A DNA stretch of 64,000 nt from NCBI RefSeq assembly GCF_028714655.1, contig NZ_JAQTLY010000002.1, positions 124,001 through 188,000 of the forward strand, in the 5' to 3' direction. The notes under the pieces were generated by a model, which ran no database searches, was not told the DNA's origin, and saw only the letters and a program-made list of their open reading frames with translations. Below are positions 24,194-31,821 of this stretch, piece by piece. A program made the translations under genes and the position numbers. This DNA is from Sulfurimonas sp. (GTDB taxonomy: Bacteria; Campylobacterota; Campylobacteria; Campylobacterales; Sulfurimonadaceae). Position 1 is the first letter of the stretch, and every line of letters begins with the position of its first letter.

Positions 24194-25036
24194 ATGACTG
24201 ATATATTTAGAGCAATACAAAAAAGCGCCATAAGAATAAAAGATGCAATAGATACAAAAGATATAGGCTACTCGCAACAAGAAAACAGTTCCGGTGAGAC
24301 TCAGCTTCAGCTTGACATCAAGTGCGATATGATTATAGAAGAAGAATTTTCTAATGTCTCTTCAATTCATACGATTGCAAGCGAGGAGAAAGAGCGTGAA
24401 GTGGTGCTGAATGAAGAGGGTAAATATTTTATCGCTTATGATCCGCTTGACGGTTCATCGCTAATCGATGTAAATTTAAGCGTAGGTTCTATTTTCGGGA
24501 TTTACGAAAACGCATTCGGTGCTAGAAATATGGTTGCTTCTTGTTATGTTGTTTTTGGTCCTCGCGTAGAGATGGTTTTTGCTCATAACAAAACAAAGCT
24601 TCATTTGCTGCAAAACGGAGATTTTGAATTTGTAAAAGAGATTCGTTTAAACGAAAAAGGCAAACTTAATGCACCGGGCGGAACGCAGCAAAATTGGGAA
24701 CCATACCATAAAGAGTTGGTTGATAGCTTTTTTGCGGACGGATATCGCTTAAGATATTCGGGCGGAATGGTTCCTGATTTACATCAAATACTTTTAAAAG
24801 GCGGCGGACTTTTTAGTTATCCCGGTACTTCCGATAAACCTAACGGAAAACTTCGCAAACTTTTTGAAGTATTTCCGTTTGCTTTTATCTATAAAGTTGC
24901 AGGCGGAGAGGCTATTGACGGAGTTAATGATTTGATGGAACTTGAATATGCGCATATACATGATACTTCGCCATGTTTTTTCGGTTCAAAGTATGAGATA
25001 CAAAGAGTAAAAGAAGTTTATGCAGCAAAAAGATAG
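24194..25036 (+). CDS. fbp: Fructose-1,6-bisphosphatase, class I
   Basis: Gluconeogenic enzyme hydrolysing fructose 1,6-bisphosphate. 280 residues. It has the class I metal and phosphate motifs: EEKE at about 67-70 (IASEEKE), [23 protein letters not shown] at about 89-111, [20 protein letters not shown] and the C-terminal GGEAIDG. In an autotroph it also serves hexose synthesis from fixed carbon. It overlaps the following small gene by 17 bases. Confidence 0.95.
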   Translation: MTDIFRAIQKSAIRIKDAIDTKDIGYSQQENSSGETQLQLDIKCDMIIEEEFSNVSSIHTIASEEKEREVVLNEEGKYFIAYDPLDGSSLIDVNLSVGSIFGIYENAFGARNMVASCYVVFGPRVEMVFAHNKTKLHLLQNGDFEFVKEIRLNEKGKLNAPGGTQQNWEPYHKELVDSFFADGYRLRYSGGMVPDLHQILLKGGGLFSYPGTSDKPNGKLRKLFEVFPFAFIYKVAGGEAIDGVNDLMELEYAHIHDTSPCFFGSKYEIQRVKEVYAAKR

Positions 25037-25211
25037 ATTTGAACTTCATCTTGAAGAGATGATTGTTAAATTGCAAAGTTGTCAAAAAAACAGAGAGTTA
25101 AAGAGCTGCAGTAATTGTGAACTTTACCTTAAATGTGAGCTAAGAGCCGATTATGTTAAATCGGTTTACAATAGTATGTCCAAGGGTGATACCGGTGGAT
25201 TTGAGTTTTAA
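25020..25211 (+). CDS. Small conserved cysteine protein
   Basis: 63 residues with the motif C-x2-C-x5-C ([11 protein letters not shown]) followed by a conserved-looking ending, [19 protein letters not shown]. Small proteins with this ending occur in Campylobacterota next to fbp and metG, as I recall; function unknown. The cysteines could bind a metal. It overlaps the fbp stop. Its last 12 codons are duplicated downstream as part of a 127-bp tandem repeat. Confidence 0.75.
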   Translation: MQQKDRFELHLEEMIVKLQSCQKNRELKSCSNCELYLKCELRADYVKSVYNSMSKGDTGGFEF

Positions 25212-25428
25212 ACTATCTGACACGAATGTGTCAAGCTTCAGTGCCATAGCGGCTAGCGTAGCAAAGCGGGACTTGTTCCGATTTGCGTTTTTAATCAGTA
25301 ATATGTCCAAGGGTGATACCGGCGGATTTGAGTTTTAAACTATCTGACGCTCTAGCGTCAAGCTTCAGTGCCATAGCGGCTAGTGCGGCTGAGCGGGACT
25401 TGTCCCGATTAGCGTTTTTAATCAGTAA
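25175..25428 (+). repeat. 127-bp tandem duplication with covarying hairpins (metG leader)
   Basis: Two 127-bp copies (25175-25301, 25302-25428). Each begins inside the 3' end of the small gene and ends before metG. Hairpin 1 is TGACAC/GTGTCA in copy A (25218-25233) and TGACGC/GCGTCA in copy B (25345-25360). Hairpin 2 is GCAAA/TTTGC with CGGGAC/GTTCCG in A (25261-25286) and GCTGA/TTAGC with CGGGAC/GTCCCG in B (25388-25413). The differences preserve pairing. GTGCCATAGCGGCTAG precedes and GCGTTTTTAATCAGTAA follows. Confidence 0.9.
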
Positions 25429-25439
25429 AAGGATGAAAA

Positions 25440-27374
25440 TTGAGTAAATATATAACAACACCGATATATTATGTTAACGGCGAGGCTCATATAGGGCATG
25501 CATATACCACATTTATAGCAGACAGTATAGCAAGATATGAAAAATTAAAAGGTGAGGATACATACTTTTTAACAGGCACGGATGAACATGGCCAAAAGAT
25601 AGAGGAATCAGCTCAAAAAAATGGCAAAGCTACTCAAGAGTTTGCCGATGAGATAAGCGCTACATTTAAAAACTTATGGGATGAGTTTGGCATAAGATAT
25701 GATAAATTTATCCGTACAACAGATGAAGAGCATAAAAAAGGTGTGCAAAAAGCTTTTGAGGCAATGTATGCAAAAGGTGACATATATAAAGATTTTTACG
25801 AGGGTCACTACTGCGTAAGCTGTGAGACTTTTTTTACGGAAACTCAGCTTGTTGACGGCGAATTTTGCCCTGATTGCGGCAGAAGCACAAATGTGATTAA
25901 AGAAGAGAGCTATTTTTTCAGACTCTCAAAATATGAAGATGCCCTCTTAAAACATTATGCGGACAATCCTGATTTTATTATGCCTAAATCTCGCGCAAAT
26001 GAGGTTATCAATTTTGTAAAAGGCGGTTTGCGTGACCTTTCAGTTACGAGAACATCTTTTACTTGGGGTGTTAAAATGCCTGAGTCGATTAAAGATGACA
26101 AGCATGTAATGTATGTTTGGCTTGATGCTCTTATGAACTATATAACCGCTCTTGGGTATGGGACAACTGAAGAAAATATGCGCTATTGGCCGGCTTCCGT
26201 TCAATTTGTAGGCAAGGATATACTTCGTTTTCATGCTATTTACTGGCCTGCATTTTTAATGAGTCTTGATCTTCCTCTTCCAAAGCATATCGGTGCTCAC
26301 GGTTGGTGGACGAGAGACGGAGAGAAGATGAGTAAATCAAAGGGTAATGTTATCTCTCCAAAACAGGTTTCCGATGCTTACGGTGTTGAAAACTTAAGAT
26401 ATTTTATGCTTAGAGAGGTTCCTTTTGGACAAGACGGCGATTTTTCTCAAAGAGCTTTTATAGATAGAATAAATTCAGAGCTTAGCAATGATTTGGGAAA
26501 TCTTTTAAATCGTATTATCGGTATGAGCGGCAAATACTCCGATTTTGAGATAGATAGCGTGGATGTGCTAAAGTATCATAAAAAAGAGATTGATGCAATG
26601 AATGTTGTTTTAGATTCACTCGATACTTATATGGAAAATTTACAAACACATAGATATCTTGAAGAACTATGGAAACTGTTTTCAATCGGGAACAAAGCCA
26701 TAGAAGAGCATGCTCCGTGGGTTAAAATGAAAGAAGAGAGAAAAGATGAAGCGCTTGCAACGGTAGCACTTGTTGCAAATATATTGGCAAAAGCTTCGAT
26801 TATGCTCCACCCTATCATGCCTAAAACGACAAATATTATTGCCGATACTTTAAACTTTAACATAGATAATGCAAGCTACAAAGAGCTTGTTATTGATAAA
26901 AAACTACTGAAATTATTTAATATTAAACAGACTCCGCCACTCTTCCCTCGTATTGAAGAGCCGTTAATGCCTGAAGCTCCTCTCGCTCATCCAAATGCTT
27001 CAAAAGAGAGTATTCAAGCAGTTAAAGAGTGTGCAAAAGAGCAGGACAATCTTATAGAGATCGGTCAGTTTTTTCAAACGGCCTTAAAAGTCGGTATCGT
27101 TGTTGAGGCCGAGATTGTTCCAAAGAGCAGCAAGCTTTTAAAACTAAAAGTTGATTTAGGCGAAGAGTCTCCAAGACAAGTAGTAGCGGGAATAAGAGAG
27201 TTTTATACACCTGAGTCGCTTATAAACACTCAAGTTTGTGTAGTTGCAAACTTAAAACCTGCAAAACTTATGGGTATGCTCTCAGAGGGAATGCTTCTTG
27301 CGGCAAAGGATGAGGATGGTTTATGTTTGATTAGACCGGAAAAACCTAAAAAAGCAGGCACGCCTATTGGATGA
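25440..27374 (+). CDS. metG: Methionyl-tRNA synthetase
   Basis: 644 residues. HIGH is at 17-20 (AHIGHAYTT), a zinc knuckle with four cysteines at about 126-148 (YCVSCETF, FCPDCG), and KMSKSKGNVISP at about 295-306. The C-terminal 110 residues form the EMAP/Trbp111-like tRNA-binding domain (ALKVGIVVEAEIVP, VVANLKPAKLMGMLSEGMLLA), which dimerises the enzyme. The start is a TTG at 25440 with AAAAGGA about eight bases upstream. The leader holds two copies of a hairpin repeat. The next gene overlaps its stop. Confidence 0.96.
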   Translation: MSKYITTPIYYVNGEAHIGHAYTTFIADSIARYEKLKGEDTYFLTGTDEHGQKIEESAQKNGKATQEFADEISATFKNLWDEFGIRYDKFIRTTDEEHKKGVQKAFEAMYAKGDIYKDFYEGHYCVSCETFFTETQLVDGEFCPDCGRSTNVIKEESYFFRLSKYEDALLKHYADNPDFIMPKSRANEVINFVKGGLRDLSVTRTSFTWGVKMPESIKDDKHVMYVWLDALMNYITALGYGTTEENMRYWPASVQFVGKDILRFHAIYWPAFLMSLDLPLPKHIGAHGWWTRDGEKMSKSKGNVISPKQVSDAYGVENLRYFMLREVPFGQDGDFSQRAFIDRINSELSNDLGNLLNRIIGMSGKYSDFEIDSVDVLKYHKKEIDAMNVVLDSLDTYMENLQTHRYLEELWKLFSIGNKAIEEHAPWVKMKEERKDEALATVALVANILAKASIMLHPIMPKTTNIIADTLNFNIDNASYKELVIDKKLLKLFNIKQTPPLFPRIEEPLMPEAPLAHPNASKESIQAVKECAKEQDNLIEIGQFFQTALKVGIVVEAEIVPKSSKLLKLKVDLGEESPRQVVAGIREFYTPESLINTQVCVVANLKPAKLMGMLSEGMLLAAKDEDGLCLIRPEKPKKAGTPIG

Positions 27375-28366
27375 GACTTGAAAATTTTTTAGCACTCACG
27401 CAAGCCGCTCTTATCAATGAACCGTGTGTACACAGCTTTGAAAATATTGTTTTTGAAGCGCACAAGGTAAAGAGAGGCGATCTTTTTTTTGCTTATAACA
27501 ATGAAGAGATTGAATTAGCAGTTGAAAACGGCGCCTATGGTGTAATATTTGATAAACCGACGCAAATAAGCGATAATGAAATAGCTTGGATAAAAGCTAA
27601 AAACTTAGATGATGCTTTAAAAAAATTACTCCGCTACAAAGTGATAGAAAAAGAGATTATAGCTTACGAGTGCAATGAGATTGTTTTAAAGTTCTCCCTG
27701 CAAGTCATTACGGGGTCAAATTTTCTTACTGTAACTGGGGATTTAAAATCTGTTTTTAAAGCTCTTTGGAATGTGGAGGAGAAAACAACTATACTCTTCT
27801 GCCCTGCTCTAAACGATAAAGATATTTTTGCAATCGTAAAAAAAATTCCGAATACCTCTTTTTTACCTATTGAAATAGTGGAGCAGACTCTGTTTGAGAC
27901 ATCATTTGTCTATGATGATATTTTTTACGAAAGACAGCTGATATCTCCGTTTTTTATACCATATTTGGAAGAGTTATTACATCTTTATAAAACACTGAAA
28001 ATTGATTATAAATTGAGAAAATTTACCTCTATAGGGCATTTTGAAGCGGTTTTTACAAATAAAAAATTTGAAATAAAAAGTTTCGGTAGCAGTGATAAGG
28101 TACTAATATTTGAACCCAACATAAATTTAATAGATTCCCAGATTTTATTTTTGAAACGCCATGCGTCTTGGGCGAAGATTATTTTTATAGCTCCGTCAAA
28201 TATTAAATTCCAAGAGAGCGAAAATATTTTTACATATAAAAATGAAAAAGATATTATCAATATATTAAGAAACAATAAATTTAATTTTGCACTTATAGTA
28301 GGCATTGACAAATCCATACTAAACAGATCGCTATCTAATCAAATCCAGCTTACCATGGATTTTTAG
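27371..28366 (+). CDS. Degenerate Mur-ligase-like protein
   Basis: 331 residues. The N-terminal 95 resemble the MurE/MurF substrate-binding domain (EAHKVKRGDLFFAYNN, AVENGAYGVIFDKP, IKAKNLDDALKKLLRY). Where a Mur ligase has the ATP loop GTNGKT this protein has ITGSNFLTVTGDLKS, and no later Mur motif is evident, so ATP-dependent ligation is unlikely. The rest is an unrecognised alpha/beta part. It overlaps metG by four bases, an arrangement I recall from Campylobacter, where the follower of metG is also uncharacterised. Confidence 0.7.
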   Translation: MRLENFLALTQAALINEPCVHSFENIVFEAHKVKRGDLFFAYNNEEIELAVENGAYGVIFDKPTQISDNEIAWIKAKNLDDALKKLLRYKVIEKEIIAYECNEIVLKFSLQVITGSNFLTVTGDLKSVFKALWNVEEKTTILFCPALNDKDIFAIVKKIPNTSFLPIEIVEQTLFETSFVYDDIFYERQLISPFFIPYLEELLHLYKTLKIDYKLRKFTSIGHFEAVFTNKKFEIKSFGSSDKVLIFEPNINLIDSQILFLKRHASWAKIIFIAPSNIKFQESENIFTYKNEKDIINILRNNKFNFALIVGIDKSILNRSLSNQIQLTMDF

Positions 28367-28449
28367 TAATTTTGAGATATTTTTTAAACTATAAGTAAAA
28401 GTTGTAAATTATGTATAATTACACATCTATTTAATCCGGCGGTACTTAT

Positions 28450-29706
28450 TTGAAATCTGTTTTTTTTATACTTTTTGTTTTTAAAACTCTTTTATCGGCT
28501 TCTTTTAGCGGAATTATTGTGGATAAAACGACCTCTCTTCCTATCGCAAATGCGATTGTTAGCAACTCAAGCATTAGCACGAGCAGCGATGCAAACGGAA
28601 GCTACATCATAAACAGTGATGAAAAAGCATTATTTATCAAAGCCTACGGTTATAAACCTTATAAACTTAATCTTGACGATAATGTTACGGCTATAAAACT
28701 TGAACCCATAACTGTAAAAGCGCTCTATCTGACATTTTGGGGTGCAAATATAAACTCTAAAACTATAAAAAATATACTTGATATCATTGATAAAACAGAA
28801 ATCAATTCGATTGTCGTCGATGTAAAAAATGAGTATGGTTCAACCTCATATAAAACGGCTTCCGATAAAGCAAACGGCTATGGAGCGGCAAACAATAGAA
28901 CAATTAAAGATATACAATCTTTTATCTCTTTGATGAAATCAAAAAATATCTATACAATTGCTAGGATAGTTACATTTAAGGATGAGTTGCAAGCTTCAAA
29001 TAATTTTGAATATGCAATAAAAAATAAAAAAAATGAACTCTCAAGAGATGCCGATAAAATGGCATGGATCGATCCGTTTGATAAAAGAAGCCATGAGTAC
29101 ACTGTTGCAATTGCAGAGGATGCAGCTAATGCCGGATTTGATGAGATAAATTTTGATTATATTCGTTTTCCGGCAAAAACAGAGCTAAAACTCTCAAAAG
29201 AGAGTACGGAAGAAAACAGGGTAAAAGCCATAGAAGATTTTTTGCTCTTAGCTAAAAACAGACTAAGAAAATACGGTACTTTTATCTCAGTTTCCATTTA
29301 TGGAGACACTTGTTGGCGAGAAGATGATACGGGAATCGGACAAAAAATAGAATCGCTCTCAAAACATGCGGATTATATTGCTCCGATGCTATACCCTTCG
29401 GGATTTGCTCAAGGTTCGTTTGGCGTAAAATATCCGGCAGACTATCCATATATTACTATCTATAAAAGCATAAAAAATATAGAGGGTAAAATAGACTCAA
29501 AAAGAGTTAGACCTTGGTTGCAATCATTTAAAGATTATGCACACTCAAGAAGAGAGTATAAAAAATTTGAGATAAGAGAGCAGATAAAAGCGACAGATGA
29601 TATAAAAACAAGCGGCTGGATGATGTGGTCGCCCTCTAGCAAGTACAATATTGATTGTTTTGTTAAGAAAGAGAAAAATGCTTTAATTCTCGGTTCAACG
29701 CTTTAG
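28450..29706 (+). CDS. Putative glycoside hydrolase-like protein (DUF4015/GHL13 type), exported
   Basis: 418 residues starting at TTG. Signal peptide of about 18 (KSVFFILFVFKTLLSASFS). Residues about 19-80 look like a carboxypeptidase-regulatory-like beta sandwich (GIIVDKTTSLPIANAIVSN). Then a TIM-barrel-like domain: INSIVVDVKNEYGS, IYTIARIVTFKDE, MAWIDPFDKRSHEY, FDEINFDYIRFPA, YIAPMLYPSGFA and WMMWSPSSKY, the pattern of the DUF4015 putative glycosyl hydrolase family. A TATAAT at about 28415 could serve as -10. Substrate unknown, possibly cell-wall or surface sugar. Its 3' end overlaps the converging gene by 44 bases. Confidence 0.85.
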   Translation: MKSVFFILFVFKTLLSASFSGIIVDKTTSLPIANAIVSNSSISTSSDANGSYIINSDEKALFIKAYGYKPYKLNLDDNVTAIKLEPITVKALYLTFWGANINSKTIKNILDIIDKTEINSIVVDVKNEYGSTSYKTASDKANGYGAANNRTIKDIQSFISLMKSKNIYTIARIVTFKDELQASNNFEYAIKNKKNELSRDADKMAWIDPFDKRSHEYTVAIAEDAANAGFDEINFDYIRFPAKTELKLSKESTEENRVKAIEDFLLLAKNRLRKYGTFISVSIYGDTCWREDDTGIGQKIESLSKHADYIAPMLYPSGFAQGSFGVKYPADYPYITIYKSIKNIEGKIDSKRVRPWLQSFKDYAHSRREYKKFEIREQIKATDDIKTSGWMMWSPSSKYNIDCFVKKEKNALILGSTL

Positions 29707-30325
29707 CATCAGGCATATATTGCTCAACTAGCGAATGAAACCTTTTTGAGTGATTCATATGTGCCAGATGCGCCAGTTCATGCACGACTATAAAATCAAT
29801 CAATCTTTTGTCAATTTTTATGAGTCCGGTATTTAAAGTTATAACTCCTCTTGAGCTACAACTTCCCCATCTGCTTCTCATTTTTCTAAATTTAATTTCA
29901 CTGTAGCTTAAGTTCATTATATTTGAATAGTGCTCTACCCTTGGGGTAATGTAGCTTTGTGCATAATTTTTATAAAATTTGTCATAGCATTTAGAAATAT
30001 TGTCATCGTTTGATACGGCTACATTACCAAGATACTCTCTTAACTCTTTTGCTTCGTCAATATCAATACTGAAAATTTCTCCAAATAGTATAACTTCGTC
30101 TTGAATATTTACCTTTTTATGCAGATTTTTTTCTACAACCTGTAGCTGTTTTCTTATCCAAGACTCTTTCTCCGTGAGAAGTTTTTGGATATAGTCATTT
30201 GAAACTTTAGGTGTTTTAAGAGTTATTTCACCGCTTTTCTTAACGCTAATATAACTATTTTTCAAATTTGCTTTACATAGATGTAAGATTTTTAAATTAT
30301 TGAAATTTATCTCACTGATACTCAA
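29663..30325 (-). CDS. YgjP-type M48-like metalloprotease-fold protein
   Basis: 220 residues. The zinc motif HELAH with a third His after it (VVHELAHLAHMNHSKRF) lies in the C-terminal part, preceded by RKMRSRWGSCSSRGVITLN, the hallmark of the DUF45/YgjP (WLM) family. The known E. coli member has been described as a UTP pyrophosphatase-like protein; peptidase activity is not established. It overlaps the queC stop region by 14 bases and converges with the GHL13-type gene. Confidence 0.87.
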   Translation of the reverse strand: MSISEINFNNLKILHLCKANLKNSYISVKKSGEITLKTPKVSNDYIQKLLTEKESWIRKQLQVVEKNLHKKVNIQDEVILFGEIFSIDIDEAKELREYLGNVAVSNDDNISKCYDKFYKNYAQSYITPRVEHYSNIMNLSYSEIKFRKMRSRWGSCSSRGVITLNTGLIKIDKRLIDFIVVHELAHLAHMNHSKRFHSLVEQYMPDAKALNRELKHFSLS

Positions 30326-30986
30326 TTGGGTCTTTTACTCCGGCTAATTTAAAACCATTCAATCTTAAGCGGCAGCTATCGCAAACTCCGCATGCTTTAT
30401 CTTCGTCTTTATAGCAGCTCCATGTTAGATGCAGAGGAACTTTCAATTCAAGTGCAGATTGGACAATCTGAGATTTTTTAAGATGTACAAGCGGCATAAA
30501 AATCTTTACTTTTGTTTCATCTTTTGTACCGAGATTTATACTCTGTTCCATACTTTTAATGTATGATTCTCTACAATCCGGATAACCGCTGCTATCCTCC
30601 TCGACAACACCTATGCTAATAGCTTCTGCCCCCTCTTTTTCCGCTATGGCTGCCGCAATGCTTAGAAATATGCCGTTTCTAAACGGTACATATGTAACTG
30701 GAACCCCATTTTCCAAACCGCCCGTGGGCACAGCTATGTTTTTATCGGTTAATGCCGAAGCTCCTATTTGGGCAAAAAAATCCAATTCTATTACATATCT
30801 GTTTAAAACACCCAGTTCATCACAGATGGCATTAAAGCATGAAAGCTCTTTGCCCTCTGTTCTTTGTGCATAATTAAAATGCACGGACACAATTTCATAT
30901 CCGATTTTTTTCATCATATATGCACTCAGAGTAGAGTCCATACCGCCGCTCATAATGCAGAGTGCTTTTTTGTCTTTAGTAATCAT
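30312..30986 (-). CDS. queC: 7-cyano-7-deazaguanine synthase QueC
   Basis: Makes preQ0 from carboxy-deazaguanine, ammonia and ATP for queuosine in tRNA. 224 residues. The PP-loop SGGMDSTLSAYMM is at about 14-26, and the C-terminal zinc cysteines are in CYKDEDKACGVCDSCRLR. It is followed by the YgjP-type gene in the same direction with a 14-base overlap. Confidence 0.95.
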   Translation of the reverse strand: MITKDKKALCIMSGGMDSTLSAYMMKKIGYEIVSVHFNYAQRTEGKELSCFNAICDELGVLNRYVIELDFFAQIGASALTDKNIAVPTGGLENGVPVTYVPFRNGIFLSIAAAIAEKEGAEAISIGVVEEDSSGYPDCRESYIKSMEQSINLGTKDETKVKIFMPLVHLKKSQIVQSALELKVPLHLTWSCYKDEDKACGVCDSCRLRLNGFKLAGVKDPIEYQ

Positions 30987-31083
30987 AAAAATATTTTAAC
31001 ATAATATTTTAATCTTCATTAAAAGATATAACCAATATAATGCTTAAATATAGAGTTTATTGCAAAATTGCAAGAAAACTTTG

Positions 31084-31130
31084 GTGCCTTAGCGGCTAGC
31101 GTAGTCAAAGAAATTACTTTCTTTGGCGTT
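31084..31130 (+). repeat. Single copy of the leader hairpin repeat
   Basis: GTGCCTTAGCGGCTAGCGTA matches the metG-leader repeat at 19 of 20 bases, but the hairpin arms are replaced by CAAAGAAA/TTTCTTTG (31106-31113 with 31118-31125), again perfectly paired, followed by GCGTT and an AT-rich run to AAAAAGGGAG before the next start codon. Confidence 0.8.
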
Positions 31131-31155
31131 CAAATTAAATAAAAAGGGAGATATT

Positions 31156-31329
31156 ATGGATGTTTCATCAACGACTGCTCCGTCTTCGCCTCAAATAGAA
31201 GCAATGAAAAAGGCTGCCGAAGTGCAAGAGCGTCAGATTTCAAAAGTTTTAGAGAGTGCAACTGAGCAATCAAAACAGACGGTGGCGCAAAAAACCGGTC
31301 TTGGAAACCATTTAAACATAGCCGGTTGA
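31156..31329 (+). CDS. Small protein, possibly YjfB-like
   Basis: 57 residues from the ATG at 31156, chosen because AAAAAGGGAG lies seven bases upstream; a longer frame has no ribosome binding site. It is polar and helical (EAMKKAAEVQERQISKVLES) and ends GLGNHLNIAG. The ending and helix resemble YjfB-type putative motility proteins, but that match is weak. The leader carries one copy of the hairpin repeat. Confidence 0.6.
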   Translation: MDVSSTTAPSSPQIEAMKKAAEVQERQISKVLESATEQSKQTVAQKTGLGNHLNIAG

Positions 31330-31330
31330 T

Positions 31331-31365
31331 TATAAAATGGGTGCTCTTTGCGTACCCGTTTTATA
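31331..31365 (+). terminator. Hairpin terminator after the small gene
   Basis: TATAAAATGGGT pairs with ACCCGTTTTATA (one T-G pair) around an 11-base loop. No strong T run follows, so termination strength is uncertain. Confidence 0.55.
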
Positions 31366-31377
31366 GAAAATATTTGA

Positions 31378-31383
31378 TATAAT
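31378..31383 (+). promoter_or_regulatory. -10 box of ybeY
   Basis: TATAAT ends eight bases before the ybeY ATG. Transcription would start at or next to the A of ATG, leaving no room for a ribosome binding site. Confidence 0.55.
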
Positions 31384-31390
31384 CTTTCTC

Positions 31391-31810
31391 ATGATTGAAC
31401 TTGACAACAGAACCTCATTACAAATTGATATCGATACAGTAGAAAAGATAGCTGATTCTCTAACAAAAAAAGAGATAGAACTCATTATTACGAATAGCCA
31501 AGAGATGAGAGAAATAAACAAAACTCATCGCAATATCAATAAAGATACCGATGTTTTAAGTTTTCCGTATGAAGATATGCCTATGTGTCCGCTTGGAAGT
31601 ATAGTTATCTCCTCTTTTTATATAGAAGAAAAAGCAAAAGAGTTAGGTCATAGCCAAAATGATGAATTTGCGTTGCTTTTTATACACGGTTTGCTTCATC
31701 TTTTAGGATATGATCATGAGACCGACAGCGGCGAAATGAGAGAAAAAGAGGCAGAACTTATAAAAAAATTTAATCTGCCGCAAAGCTTGATAGTAAGAAC
31801 TGAGGGGTAG
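31391..31810 (+). CDS. ybeY: Endoribonuclease YbeY
   Basis: Zinc-dependent RNase for 16S rRNA 3'-end maturation and ribosome quality control. 139 residues, with the H-x3-H-x5-H zinc motif HGLLHLLGYDH at about 105-115 and the N-terminal block DTDVLSFPYED. The usual length is kept. No Shine-Dalgarno sequence is visible and a -10 box lies just before the ATG, pointing to a leaderless message. Confidence 0.93.
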   Translation: MIELDNRTSLQIDIDTVEKIADSLTKKEIELIITNSQEMREINKTHRNINKDTDVLSFPYEDMPMCPLGSIVISSFYIEEKAKELGHSQNDEFALLFIHGLLHLLGYDHETDSGEMREKEAELIKKFNLPQSLIVRTEG

Positions 31811-31821
31811 ATTTTAATTTA

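Noticed and set aside
25153-25338. 61-codon frame ending with the same residues as the small cysteine gene
   Set aside because: It is the second copy of the 127-bp duplication read in phase; it has no own start signal and crosses the first copy's hairpins.
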